Shown piece by piece: positions 45,477 through 56,552 of a DNA stretch of 64,000 nt. Source of the DNA: Perkinsus chesapeaki (Eukaryota; Perkinsozoa; Perkinsida; Perkinsidae); assembly GCA_013115145.1 (NCBI GenBank), contig JAAPAO010000012.1, positions 62,478 through 126,477 of the forward strand. Reading direction: 5' to 3'. The translations under genes were made by a program, and so were the position numbers. Positions within the stretch are counted from its first letter, which is position 1. Each line of letters begins with the position of its first letter. The notes beneath the pieces are model-generated. The model ran no database searches and was not told where the DNA came from. It saw only the letters and a list, made by a program, of their open reading frames with translations.

Positions 45477-46661
45477 TCAATCTCGTTTGGTCTTCGGGCT
45501 TTCAACCGGCTGAGGGGCCCAAACATACCCAAGGGAGCCAACTAGCAGCGCCAATGCGCCAAGAGCCATGGTCGGGGGCGGGTACGGAGGTGCGTGGAAG
45601 GCGTAGGCAGAAAGCAGCAGACAAGCAAAGCGTTGGACGGTAGCCATGAGCTCGCAAGTCACGTGCTGAGTGGTACTCGAGAGCTTCAGCTGATAGCGCC
45701 GACACAATTGAGCGAGTACCATGTTACCTGGAAGAAAAATGAGTTAGGATATCTGAACCGCTGGTCTCACCAGTGAGGCACGCTAAAGTTAAGACAGCAG
45801 CGTGGCGCGATGAGTGGGAGAGGAGCACCCGTCTGACGGACTCAGCGCCCTTTGGTGAGGCCAGCAGCAACGGCAAGCCAATGAGATGCTGCATGAGCAA
45901 CTGCTCTTCCACTTGAGGACCGTAGATAATGAAACAACGGTTAACTAGGAAAGTCTGGAACGTGCCGCACAAAACTGCTATGAACATCAAAAACAAGCCG
46001 AGCGCCATCGCACTGTCATCGGAGGCCGAAGAGGAGCCGGAGGATGAAAGCGCCGCACACGATATGATGCCAGCTGTTGTGAGCAGCACGGAGCAAATCT
46101 GCATGCGAGAATATCTGAGATTAAGAAATATTTCACATTGGTGCTGCATTGTACCGTTTATCGAGCAATATCGCCCCGACTATCATACCGGTAGCAAGCT
46201 GCAAGTTGGACACAACCACCTGAAACAACGAGCACTCATTAAGGAAATTCCACGATACTATTCGCCATTGGTGGATTCAGCAACGTAAAATTTGTGCAAG
46301 GGAATGAAACGGAAAACCCCAACCTACAACTGCTGTCATCGGCAGCATCGTGATGCCGAGCGCCTTGAGGTAGGCATAGCCAAAGGAGCATCCACTAAAG
46401 ACCAGATGCCACTTCCAAGGGATCTTATGATGAGCAATTATTGATGGTATAGAAGTGGCCCGCTTTAGAACAATAAATACGTGAACCTGAGCAGATTATG
46501 CGGTAGGACAGCAGGTGGCTCCAAAAATGGGGTTTAATTCTGCCTACAAGGATTGCGCACAGGAAAGCAGCAGACTTGTCCTCGCTGACTAGTAGCTCCA
46601 TCGGAATGTGGGACCCGACACCACAGAGGAAATACAACGACGCGAACGTGGTCGCCTGCAT
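45477..46661 (-). CDS. Nucleotide-sugar transporter, SLC35B4-like (UAA family)
   Basis: Multi-pass Golgi/ER antiporter bringing nucleotide sugars (UDP-xylose or UDP-GlcNAc in the family) into the lumen. Exons: MQATTFASLYFLCGVGSHIP (46661), then IPWKWHLVFSGCSFGYAYLK with GITMLPMTAV (near 46390), VVVSNLQLATGMIVGAILLD (near 46205), a membrane exon with LGLFLMFIAVLCGTFQTFLV (near 45990) followed by GPQVEEQLLMQHLIGLPLLL, and the last exon with ELMATVQRFACLLLSAY and LGALALLVGSLGYVW, ending PKTKRD. The K-R-Y after the GAILL segment and the TLRKF-like block match SLC35B4. Substrate cannot be told from sequence. Confidence 0.8.
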
Positions 46662-46895
46662 AGTAGCGATAACGATCTGATGGCACCACTGCTTACCATC
46701 TTAACCCGGCGTCTTCTCGTAGCTGTCAGTTCGCGCTGCCATCTTGCCACAGCTTTGACCTTCGCCCAGTTCTGGGAAGTTCGGGCCGCAATCTCGTCAG
46801 GAGCCATACTGCCAGATTCTAGAGAAGATACGAACCTCTCAGACGATCTTGCCGGGAATATTCCCCGCAGGCCGTCACTAATGACCTCACGAAGG

Positions 46896-47322
46896 CTATT
46901 TTAACGCTATATTAGAGAACACCGCTGCCAGATTTTGTCCTGTGGAACCACCCCATGCCACACAGATACTCGATCGGAAATGGTCACCCTGAGATGATGG
47001 TTCTTCCCCACCGTCCGAAGACGTCGGGGTTTCTCCTATCAAATCGGCTTCGACATCCTCAGGGATAGCATCGTAGTCGCAGGAGTCGAAAATGAAGCTG
47101 GGCTCGAAGCACGATACCGACGACATAGACCGAGGGACGCTCGAGGCAAACGGCGCCCCTGGCGGCGTGGGGATCCTAAAATCGACGGCTGGGCTTTGAC
47201 GTGCTCTGAAGGCCCTACCATCCGGAAGAGGATAGTCTTCTCAATCTGTGTCTTGGATGTGCGAGACCGTCAATAGCGTGACCGATTGCCGGCAGCTGGG
47301 TGTCGGTCTCATATTTGCTCAT
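46896..47322 (-). CDS. Small unknown protein with acidic C-terminal half (127 aa)
   Basis: Two exons, 47322-47219 and 47175-46896, joined over a 43-nt intron (GTAGGG...TTTTAG). Frame and phase are consistent, giving MSKYETDTQLPAIGHAIDGL at the start, GWIPTPPGAPFASSVPRS across the join and an acidic stretch DYDAIPEDVEADLIGE. It ends SNIALK. No domain recognised and no signal peptide; probably cytosolic or nuclear. Confidence 0.5.
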
Positions 47323-47437
47323 GGCTGAAAATACAATCAACTGTCGAATCACTCAGGAAGCAAGGAAGACGTCACGGCGAGCGGGATACTCAGCCCCAAG
47401 GCTGCCGACAAACGCAAGCCAGTGGAGAGCTGAAATT

Positions 47438-48631
47438 CTACATCGGGTCCATGATTCGGCCTCCACCCCAATCCATGTCGCTGTCTTCTTCCCATGGCAT
47501 CGGCATGGGCCGGCTTGGCACGACCGGGCCGAGCTCCGCATCCAACCACGACTCCCGGGTGTGAGTATCCAAGTACTTCAACCTCAGGCCCATTGGGAGA
47601 TCAGTCGAGTCGCTAATTATAGGGTACTCTGGCGAGGAACCGAAGATGACGTGCCAAACTCGATCTAAGGACGCGCAGGCGCACGCGGGTATTCCGGCCG
47701 CAACAGCGCGGAGCAAAGCGTCTTTTCGGACAATAAAGAGCCCGGAGTCGTAGCCAGCAAGTTGGCCTCGAGCCGTGTGTAAACCACAAACGTTGGAGCC
47801 TGGGGGCCTCAGGTGACGACTGCCGCCAAGATAAGCGAACCTCGTGTGGAAGGTGCCAGCTGAGATAGCCCGCAGAACTAGCTCCGCATATTCTACAGAG
47901 AACGCACCGTTCAGGAACATAACGTAATCAGCGCCTACGGTAGCAGTGCGAAGAAAGTGGCTGTAGACATCACAGTGGGACTTGCCGGTCCACAGCCCAG
48001 TGCATGTGTTATAGGTAATGACACGAGTACCATTGAAGAGACTGTCAATCGCCTGGCAACCAGCATAGACGATTTCAGCGATGGCACCATCGGATTGCAG
48101 TACTCCGTTTAAATTAGCAACGACGCTTGTAAGCGGCCAACCAGAGAATAAGTGTTCTCGCCGCGCCTCGGGGATGTTTTCGTACACCGCTTGAAAAACG
48201 GCCAGCCATCGCAGGCCAGCGGCGTCTTCGGGATCGATGGAGAGACGAGATTCGGCTAGAAGGCCGTAGGCAATGACCATAGCACTTGGGCATTCGTCGA
48301 TCATACGCATCACGAAGTCCCTCGGGGACCGTGCAAGCACGTAGGCCTCCTTTAAAGGCGGGCGCTTGCCGGTATCGTAGAAATTGACAGCCTTGAGTTG
48401 GAAGTGGGAGGCGCTGAAGGTGTAGTTGAACTCTTCACCACGTGCTCCCCACCAGGACACTTCATACTCGGAAAAGCAATTGAAGGCAATAGAGGGAAAG
48501 AGACGATGGCAAAACAACACAAGGAGGGGACAAAGCAACAGCATGAAACAAAATGCACAACTCTGGCAAAGCCAACAGGGGATCTGTAGGCACGCTTTGA
48601 CTGAAACCCACTGGGTAGTGCCCGCACCCAA
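47438..48631 (-). CDS. Single-exon type II membrane protein, glycosyltransferase-like in layout, unknown
   Basis: Frame of 397 residues from 48631 to stop at 47438. A hydrophobic segment (residues about 24-45, CAFCFMLLLCPLLVLFCHRL) near the N-terminus looks like a signal anchor, leaving a large lumenal domain with two N-glycosylation sequons (NYT, NGT). Lumenal motifs such as DYVMFLNGAFS and YDSGLFIVRKDALLR resemble the nucleotide-sugar and acceptor regions of some glycosyltransferases, but no DxD in a convincing context is seen. I therefore do not assign an enzyme. It lacks introns, unlike most neighbours. Confidence 0.55.
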   Translation of the reverse strand: MGAGTTQWVSVKACLQIPCWLCQSCAFCFMLLLCPLLVLFCHRLFPSIAFNCFSEYEVSWWGARGEEFNYTFSASHFQLKAVNFYDTGKRPPLKEAYVLARSPRDFVMRMIDECPSAMVIAYGLLAESRLSIDPEDAAGLRWLAVFQAVYENIPEARREHLFSGWPLTSVVANLNGVLQSDGAIAEIVYAGCQAIDSLFNGTRVITYNTCTGLWTGKSHCDVYSHFLRTATVGADYVMFLNGAFSVEYAELVLRAISAGTFHTRFAYLGGSRHLRPPGSNVCGLHTARGQLAGYDSGLFIVRKDALLRAVAAGIPACACASLDRVWHVIFGSSPEYPIISDSTDLPMGLRLKYLDTHTRESWLDAELGPVVPSRPMPMPWEEDSDMDWGGGRIMDPM

Positions 48632-48781
48632 CCGAGACTCGACGACTGGCTCGCGTTACGAGTTATCCAATGATCGCATCTTGTTCCGCGGAACCAAACT
48701 CCATGGAGAACGTCGATCCGATCGCTACCGCAGCATTCACACAACACAACAAAGATGAACGTCTGGTAATAATACATCTCC

Positions 48782-50913
48782 TCATCTGCCTGATCTCGGC
48801 CTGGCCCTTTGGGCTGCCTGGGACCGTTGTAGTGTACCAGCTCGAGAGAGCAACTTAATCCGCTGGGTCAGATTGGTGTACTCAGAATGGAGGTCCTCCA
48901 CTTGCAGCCGTCCTGAGATATCCGGACTCCACGGAGACAGTAAGTAGACTTACTCTGTGCATGGATTTCCCGCAACATGGCCAGTATCTCGATCTTCTTG
49001 CAAAGGACCGCGAATCTGCACAAGCCGTACAGCGTTAGCAACACAGACTGTGGAGCTTACAGTCGGCAGGTCCTTGGTGTTCGACACTGTGGTTGTAACT
49101 GGCGGAAACCCATACCAGACAGAACTGCGTTGATCTCGCTCTGAATGCACTTCGCCGCACTGTCCTGTTGCTTGTTCTGCCCCGAGCGCGGATTCTGGAA
49201 GACAGGATTGCCCGGAGAGAAAAGCCATGTCCCGCGGCGCTCACTCCGTTGACGAGAGATCCTCCTTGTCCCATTAGCACGTGATAGTGGAGTGGATGTC
49301 GGATATTCGCAGCTGAAAAATATCGATAGCATTTAGTGGCACTATGGCATGCCGATGCCCAGGACGCTCCAGGTAAGGTACGTACTGGAAAGGCTGGCAC
49401 CGATAACCGGCGGAGGAAACAGGGAGCAACTTCTAGCTGCTCGAACTTCCGAAGGATCCGCCTGAGTAAAAGGAGATGCTGTCGAAAATGCCAAGTGACA
49501 ATCATCGACAGCCATGTGATACTCCGGCCGCAGCCAAGGATCGCCGTCGCCCACCTTCATCTCCCTCTTTCGCTTCTTCCGTGATTTGGTAACGTGCTCA
49601 CCCTTCACAGTGTCGACAAATTCACCGTACTTGCTAGTCTGAAAAGTTGATATCTCAAAATAGATCGCCCGGCTACCTTACCACAGGTATCTGACATGCT
49701 CGCAGTAGATTCCGAAAGTTGAGCCGGAAATGCAAACGTGAGCCCTCGTCGAGACTTAGTTGCTTCTCCAGTATTATCCGCCGATTATCATCGTACTCCT
49801 TATGGTACCTATCACAACTATAGTTCGAAGAGTATGGAGCGGAATTGCTCACTTTGTGGCCAGAATAGAGCACGACTTCTGCTGGGCATCGTTGACCGCG
49901 TGGATGCCGTCTTTTCTCTCAACGGAGAGTAAGTGGACGAGCATGAGGTACATCAAACTCTTTAGAAAACGTTCTCGGCATGGACCTGCCAAAGCAAAAT
50001 ACTGCAAGTGTCGAGAGCGCCCTCCACTGACAGTGACTTGTCTTCAAATCCGAGTCGCAACGGGTGATCCAACGGTCCACTATGACCGGCCATCGTTCAT
50101 AACCACCGTAGGTCTTTGCCGCCTCGAGGAGATACTGACACTCCTCCTGGGTATACACTGGCTTCGAGGTGGTAGCGCTGCTCGAACATGTACCTGACGC
50201 GGGGCGGCAGACTGGCAGTTCGCAGGGCATAATGCACCGATTGCGCGAAACACTCGTTTGTGATTTCCCGAGCTACAGAACTGGCTCGCTTTTTAGCCAA
50301 TCCGAAAGGAAAGCGGAGCTGGTAGCTTTCCGTACATTTGAAACGCCTATCGGTCTCCTCCTTAATCTTCACCCATGTCCTCTGATCCAGAGTAGCAGGC
50401 ACGAGGCCCTCTTCGCCCTGGAACGTCCTGGCATACTTCGGAGGCAGATCTGTCGTGAGGGAGGTGCTCGGCCGAGCCTCGACGCCGTCAGCTTGCTGCT
50501 GCTGGTTCTCCTCCTCATCGGGAACCTTCTCCCAGTGATAAAGTGTGAGCCCACTGGGCTGGAGCTGAAACAATTCCTCGGGCAGCCCAGAGCGGCCGGG
50601 CTATCTCACCACTGGTCTCCGGCGCCATCGGGGTCTGCTCTTGCACGCCAGCCCAGCCTTCACCGGTTCATCGACTGTGATGCCTAGATTGCAACTATGG
50701 ATTCCCGACGGGCACTGGGCTGCTCACCAATGGGGAATAGTCGAGCCGGTCGAAACCTGTCCGACTCGAACAGGCTCTGGTCCGTGTCCACCGTGGAGGG
50801 CGGCGGCGACGGAGTTGTGGTTCTATCGCTGAAAACAACAGTCACGGTTTGGAGGACGGGAAGTAGAGGACCCACTCTTCATCTCGCACCTCCGACTTTG
50901 CCTCGGTGGACAT
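48782..50913 (-). CDS. DMAP1/SWC4-like chromatin protein (NuA4/SWR1 complex subunit)
   Basis: Nuclear subunit shared by histone acetyltransferase and H2A.Z-exchange complexes. Joining PRWRRRPV over an intron (GTGAGATAG...TTTCAG) to LQPSGLTLYHWEKVPDEEE gives the family's W+WRPF...GL.L.HW N-terminal signature. A SANT/Myb-like helix set follows (VYTQEECQYLLEAAKTYGG...ERWPVIVDRW, near 50140). Then come YHKEYDDNRRIILEKQL (near 49790) and a C-terminal coiled coil (FAVLCKKIEILAMLREIHAQ; VEDLHSEYTNLTQRIKLLS), TGA at 48782. Probable start MSTEAKSEV at 50913. Several exon joins (50000-50700, 49030-49330) are unresolved. The head-to-tail neighbour SLC12 ends only about 240 bases upstream. Confidence 0.72.
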
Positions 50914-51149
50914 TTGGCACAACCCTAGTGACTTCCCATAGTTACCAAACCGATGTCATTCGAACGAGACGCGCACGGTGATCAAGAAAAGTGTGAATGC
51001 AATAGTGATTACTGACAGTACTATTAAAGGGAGAATATCCGCAAGCCGCGACTCCAAAAGGGCTCTTGGCTCGGCAGGGCCCGAGTCGGCTTGACACTAG
51101 AAGAAAAAATCTGAGCATATAAAAGATTACATAAAGCGAGTAGCGACGC

Positions 51150-54100
51150 TCAGAAATCAAGCAGAGTATCTCTGCCGCTGGCGACGAGTAGAACTCTCTG
51201 GAGACCTTGCGTGAGGCAATCGCAATACCTGAGAGAAGGGGTAGTCTTACGACAGTCACGCGCCCCAGATAGATCGATGAGCAGCTTACGCAGTGAATGC
51301 TTCGCAATCATCATCTGTTTCGACCGACCAAATGCTGGGCATGTTCATCAGCACCAGGGAGCTATCGGAGGACCTGAGGCGACAACTCAGTATAGGGTAC
51401 TGGTGGCGGAGGAAGCTCACCTTGACAGGATTATCTGATTGAGAGTGTAGAAGTAATGCTCGCAGTCGTCATGACTCGTCGGCGACTCTCGCGGGCTCTC
51501 TTCTTGGCTGCCGGCCGTCGGGGACTCTCCAGAGCTCTCCTCTACTGGAACCTGTCCAAATCGAGAGTGAGGTGCCACCAGTAGGAAAAGGTGGCAACGA
51601 AACATTCTCGTGATAAAGGACAAAAAGGGAGATAGTAGGAAACGGCCAACTGCCTTACCATAGGAGGACTCTCGAGCTCCGCAGTAGGGCTGTGCACCGT
51701 TGAGGCATTCTTGCTGTCGATCGGATGTGGCACGAAGTTGCTGGACGGAGGCAGATCGTAGTGCGGGGCTCCAGCACTGGCCTGGGGCGGCTGCAGGTAC
51801 ATCTGGCTCTGGAGCCTGTTGAAGCTGGGCTGGCCAGTCTTATGAGCCATCAGCCTGCTAGGGGCATGAGAGGTACCGTCGAAGGCAGACGAGGGAACTG
51901 GCGTAGGGCCAACCATACCTGTAAGGGGGGCAGAGGCGGCAAGGCGTGGAAGAGGTAATTATTACTCGGCAATCTAGATCCAGGTAGTAGCGGATCAAGC
52001 AACGGTCCTGCAGAATGGGTTCGATATACTCTCCCTCAGAAGGCTCACCTGATGCGCGTCGATCGTCGCTCGAGCAAGTGTTTTCGAACATAGCAGGGTT
52101 TGCCATCATAGAGGACGGTCCGACCATTGAGGGGCTGTTGTGGTCGTAGGCTGAAAGGAAGCAAATAACGTAGCAAACGACCATGGCGATAAGCCCCTCA
52201 CCTCCGGCGTTCTCCATAACTGCCCTCTTGTTGAGCACACGACTGCCAACGCTCCTAAGGAGCTGCTTCTCGCGGTCAGGGCTGATCGATACTAGGAGAC
52301 ACACGTGATAGGAGATAGCAACAACAACAACGCTGCCATACCTCCCTGGGCTCTTAACGACTCTGCAATTTTACGGCGCAGCTCCGCCTCATCGATAGAG
52401 CCAATACTATTATAGACTTGGCTGCGACGCCGACCGTCCTCGGTGTACACCGCTGGGCCCTCACTGAAAAAATGATAATGAAGTAGGATAGTAAGACGGG
52501 GCTGTGGTTACGCATAGCTGGCAGACTCGAGACTGGACGCCGATGATCTTCTGTGGGGCGGCTGAGCTACATCAGGCTGATGGCTGTCCTCGCTTGGCTT
52601 GGTCGGGGGTAGCCTCTGCGCATCTTGGATGTTGATGACAGGCAGGTCATGCCGGTCGTTGCCAGCTGGTTGTGTTACATCAATCTAAGCAAATATACAC
52701 TACCCCCGTAAACGGGAGAGCAGCAGTAACCTACGAGCATCGGCTCAGTGTTCTCTCCATTGGCCGATCTCGGCTCTGGTTTTTCTGCCAGCTCATCGAG
52801 CGAGTTCTTGCTGTCTTTCGACGCCTCTAGTTGAGGGTCTTGCTCCTCGTAGGCATCGTTGCCACTAATGTCGGGGAAGAGGTCATCAAGCTGGCTTGGC
52901 AGGACGTTCTTCTTAGTGTGCGCCTTGTGGAGCTGACAGCAGCTCCGATCTACTGGTCACCTTCCCCACAACAGCCCACCGTTGGCTGGAACTGCGCCCT
53001 TTCCTCGTAACGAAGAGTCCAATCGTAGGTGTACGGCTCGATCATTTTGTCATCGAGAACGACAACCTCCACCTCGACCGTCTGGAATAGCCTCTTCCGC
53101 CTCAGAGTGTTCTCTAATTTCTGTCCCGCGGCAGCTGCCTGCTCTGCCGTTATCTCCTCCATTATAACAAATATGCGAACCTAAGCCGCGCATGATGACA
53201 ATGTAGAGAGCATCCATTACAGCAGCTTACTCGACTCGTTTTCCAGACCCAATCCTCATGAGTGGTGAAGAGCCACGCTAGAAGGGCCAACAGGCCGCCA
53301 TCGTGAATGATCCACCAGACATCCACAACCTAACAGGCTGGTGAAGATATCTCGATGCCCTTCAGCTCACCTTAGAGTGCTCCTTGTAGGAGGGGTTCTC
53401 GAAGTAATCGAGGAAGCACTGAGAGAGGGAGTGAGTCGAGTCACCCTTCACGCAGATGACAGCCTTCTGTTCTATACGGCACACTTCCAACGTCTTCACC
53501 TGCACGAGAACGCGTCACAGCCAAACGCATGCGGGAACCGCTCACAAATTCGACAGCGGCGTTGGCACCGAGATCTCCGCCATCCGCCTTTTCCGGCCAG
53601 GCCAGGATGACCTACGAAGGGACGGCGTGAACAGAATGCTTCTCGGAGGCAATTACGGTATTCGGTCGAAGGCCTCCTAGACCGGTGATGGTTACCGCGC
53701 TGGATGCGCCCTCGTACATGGAAGGGCTCGGTATGACGGAAGCGAAACCCGCCAGCTTGCCTAGGAAACAGATAGGAAAATGCTATACGCGCCTGTCGTA
53801 CGTTGAGTGAGCTTGTGCTCTAAAAGAGCAGCTTCGGCCGACCTGGCCTCTTGCAGATGCTGGAAGGGGCATGAGACACACCGGCTGGCTCTGGGCTTAC
53901 CCTGTCAGTCCTGTCACCGACTTCGATGGCTGCCACGACGCACATACCGTTGCTAACGCCTCGGATCTGGCTGCAGATGCCCAAGAGCACGTCACCCTGC
54001 CTGAGATGGACGGAATCCACATTGGCATGGGGCAAGCCTTGAGGCTTACCCCTCCCTGCCAGCCTGGTAGATGACCAGCGGCTGCGGACGCCAATTGACT

Positions 54101-56453
54101 CTACGGCTCTGTTCGTTGCCTTTAGCAAGCAAGGTCTGCAAGGCGAGGTTGTATCTGAAGGAGATGTACAGCTGTCATGAAGGGAAGATCAGCCGCTCAC
54201 CTGATACCATCGATACCGGAGCCCCAAGCCGCCTGCTCGTTAACGTAGTCGGTGTAAAGGTAGACGGCAATACAAATGGCAAAGACAACCAAAGCGAATA
54301 CAACATGGACGGTCAGCATCATGCCACAGCAGGCGATGAACCCTAGGAGGCTTGAGGTAATATACCATGCTCTGCCGTAGGTGGTATGGATACCCTCCGG
54401 CCGCCAGCTGACCGACCTCAGCACGGTCTGAAGGAAGAGTATCGGAGAGGACAGGAGAAGTGGCGTGTCTTACCTGGACCAGACAACTGAGGTTGATGCA
54501 GGCGTAACAGAGCAGGAAGCACATAGTCAGCAGCGGAGCGATGCTGTCCAAGGAGGAGCCAAGGATGCCCAAAGCCAGACATGCAGGAATCATTGTAACA
54601 AGCAGCGCTCGGTGGGGCTCCTGGGAGGAATTTACCACCAGAGATGGACGGTGAGAGGCTACCTGGGATTTCCCGCTGAGGACAGCGATGGGCCTGAGCG
54701 GTGGCAGAAGGTTATCGGATGCTATCGAGTAGAGGAGCCTTGGAGCGACAACCTGACGACAACTACCAAGTGAAGGGCAGCTGAATTTAAAAACAGTGTA
54801 ACCGCGTTCACTTAAGAGTCAAGCACCAGTGGAGATACACCGCTAGGAATGGCGGTTAGATTCTCGCGGCCGAAGCTGGAAAGGAACCCTTTCTTACAAG
54901 GCACTGAAGACTCTGCGATAGGGAAGATATCATGACCCCAACAAATACAACAGGGGCGTTGGGAAGTAAAATGCGGTACAATAAACCATTCTCCATGGCA
55001 CCTGACAGAAAGCCATATCCGCGTCACGGCGTCACAGCGGCCATACCCCTCAGTGTGCCGGCGTCCGCCACAGCAGCCCAAAGCACCATAAAGAGAGCGT
55101 ACATCACCAAAGAGAAAGTGATGGCTCCGAAGGTTCCCCGCTTCAGGTTCACCGGAGGATTTTTCAACACGTCGGTGCGATTGGCGCCAGACAGGATCCC
55201 TGTGAAGCACGGGAAGAAGAGCGACAGCATCGAATTGAAACTGGTGCCGTCAGTGTACTGTGGCCAGAGATTTCCGTGTACGTAGTTCGAACCGGTGGTG
55301 AACACTGGGACAGCTAATGAGACAAAGAAGGCCACCACGGTGGCCAGCACGGTGACGATGAAGATGACCGCCAGCTTGGAGACAGCATCGATACCGCCGA
55401 TAAAAACCGTGAGGAATTGCACGAACAGGAGGGCAAACGACAGAGGTAGAGGTGTCAGAAACGGTGATAGCCAAGATAGGGATTGCGGCAGTAGGACAGC
55501 CCCTGCCGACGTCTTGGGCAATAGCATTAGGAGGGTGTCGATGGCACCAACAGACTCCATGACAGCGAGAAGGAGGCCACCCAACCAGTAGGCAATGCCA
55601 ATCGAGACGCCTGGGTAAGCGCCGATGGTACCTATAAAAGCAAGGGTTACTCACACAAGAAGATGAGTTAAAGTCCCATGCGGAGATAGTAGGTGCAGGA
55701 GGACGTGACAGAAAGTATGTAATATATATCTAATCAATATATAATATATATAGGACTCCTTGACGAAGACCAGATAGTATTATTCCCGACAAAGATTCCT
55801 CTAGGTTTCTTTGATGCCCTGGGCAACTTACGTGATATCATATAGTACGGTCCACCCTCGGAGGCAATACCACCGCTGCTGGCCATAGCTGACATACACG
55901 CGGTTGTACCTGATTAAGCTGGGTTGATCTCGAGAAGGCCGACTGTTCCTTACAGAAGGCAACAACGAAACTGCACAGGACAATCAAGAGGGAATGAAAG
56001 AGACCAGCGTTGCCGACGATAATGAAGAAACGCAGAAAGATAAGAACCTAAAGGGGACCAGGTCGATGAGACTGAGACGCACCACAGTGGAGATGAACTC
56101 ACCCCCCACATGTTCTCGCAAGTGGGGACGAACACACCAGAGAAGGATCCTAAGAGTGGCGATGGCAGGCGGAGCGAAGCGATGCGGCTTACCTCTTTTC
56201 TTCTTGGCAGGCCTGGTCTGGTTGGTGGAGCTGCTCCCTCCCAAATGGTTCCCACCGTCGTCGTCGGACTCCAGCAGCTTATACGCCTGACAAACTAAAC
56301 GTCGACAACGGCTCGGCCTCTCGCCGCTACTCTCGATGCGTTGGAGCGCATGGTGAAGTTGTTGGCTGCGCCGGGTCCGCCCGATAAGAGGCGCTCACGG
56401 AGACCGGGGTGCGCGCCGTCTACTGTTCCGGAGCCTACAGACTCGTAGGGCAT
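51150..56453 (-). CDS. SLC12-family cation-chloride cotransporter
   Basis: Plasma-membrane carrier moving K+ and/or Na+ with Cl-. ATG 56453 (MPYESVGSGTVDGAHPGLRE) is followed by two short introns giving ESDDDGGNHLGGSSS and KKKRGSFSGVFVPTCENMWG, the family's entry to TM1. Then TTACMSAMASSGGIASEGG with GGPYYMIS, IGIAYWLGGLLLAVMESVGA, and SLFFPCFTGILSGANRTDVL, the classical amino-acid permease core. GRAWYITSSLLGFIACCGMM and EQAAWGSGIDGIR lie in the later membrane/cytosolic junction. The long C-terminal domain has VEVVVLDDKMIEPYTYDWTL, then the tail SSDSSLVLMNMP and LTQGLQRVLLVASGRDTLLD, TGA. About fifteen introns. KCC versus NKCC type cannot be decided here. Confidence 0.92.
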
Positions 56454-56552
56454 GACAAGAGATAAACAAGCCAGTCACTGAGAGACGCTCTCGCAAAGAA
56501 CCAAACGCAAGGCAGACTTCTTAAGCACACCAAGTTGACAGCATAAGGAAGG

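Noticed and set aside
45477-45722. Considered as a separate short gene
   Set aside because: Its ELMATVQRFACLLLSAY and LGALALLVGSLGYVW segments are the last two membrane helices of the SLC35B4-like transporter.
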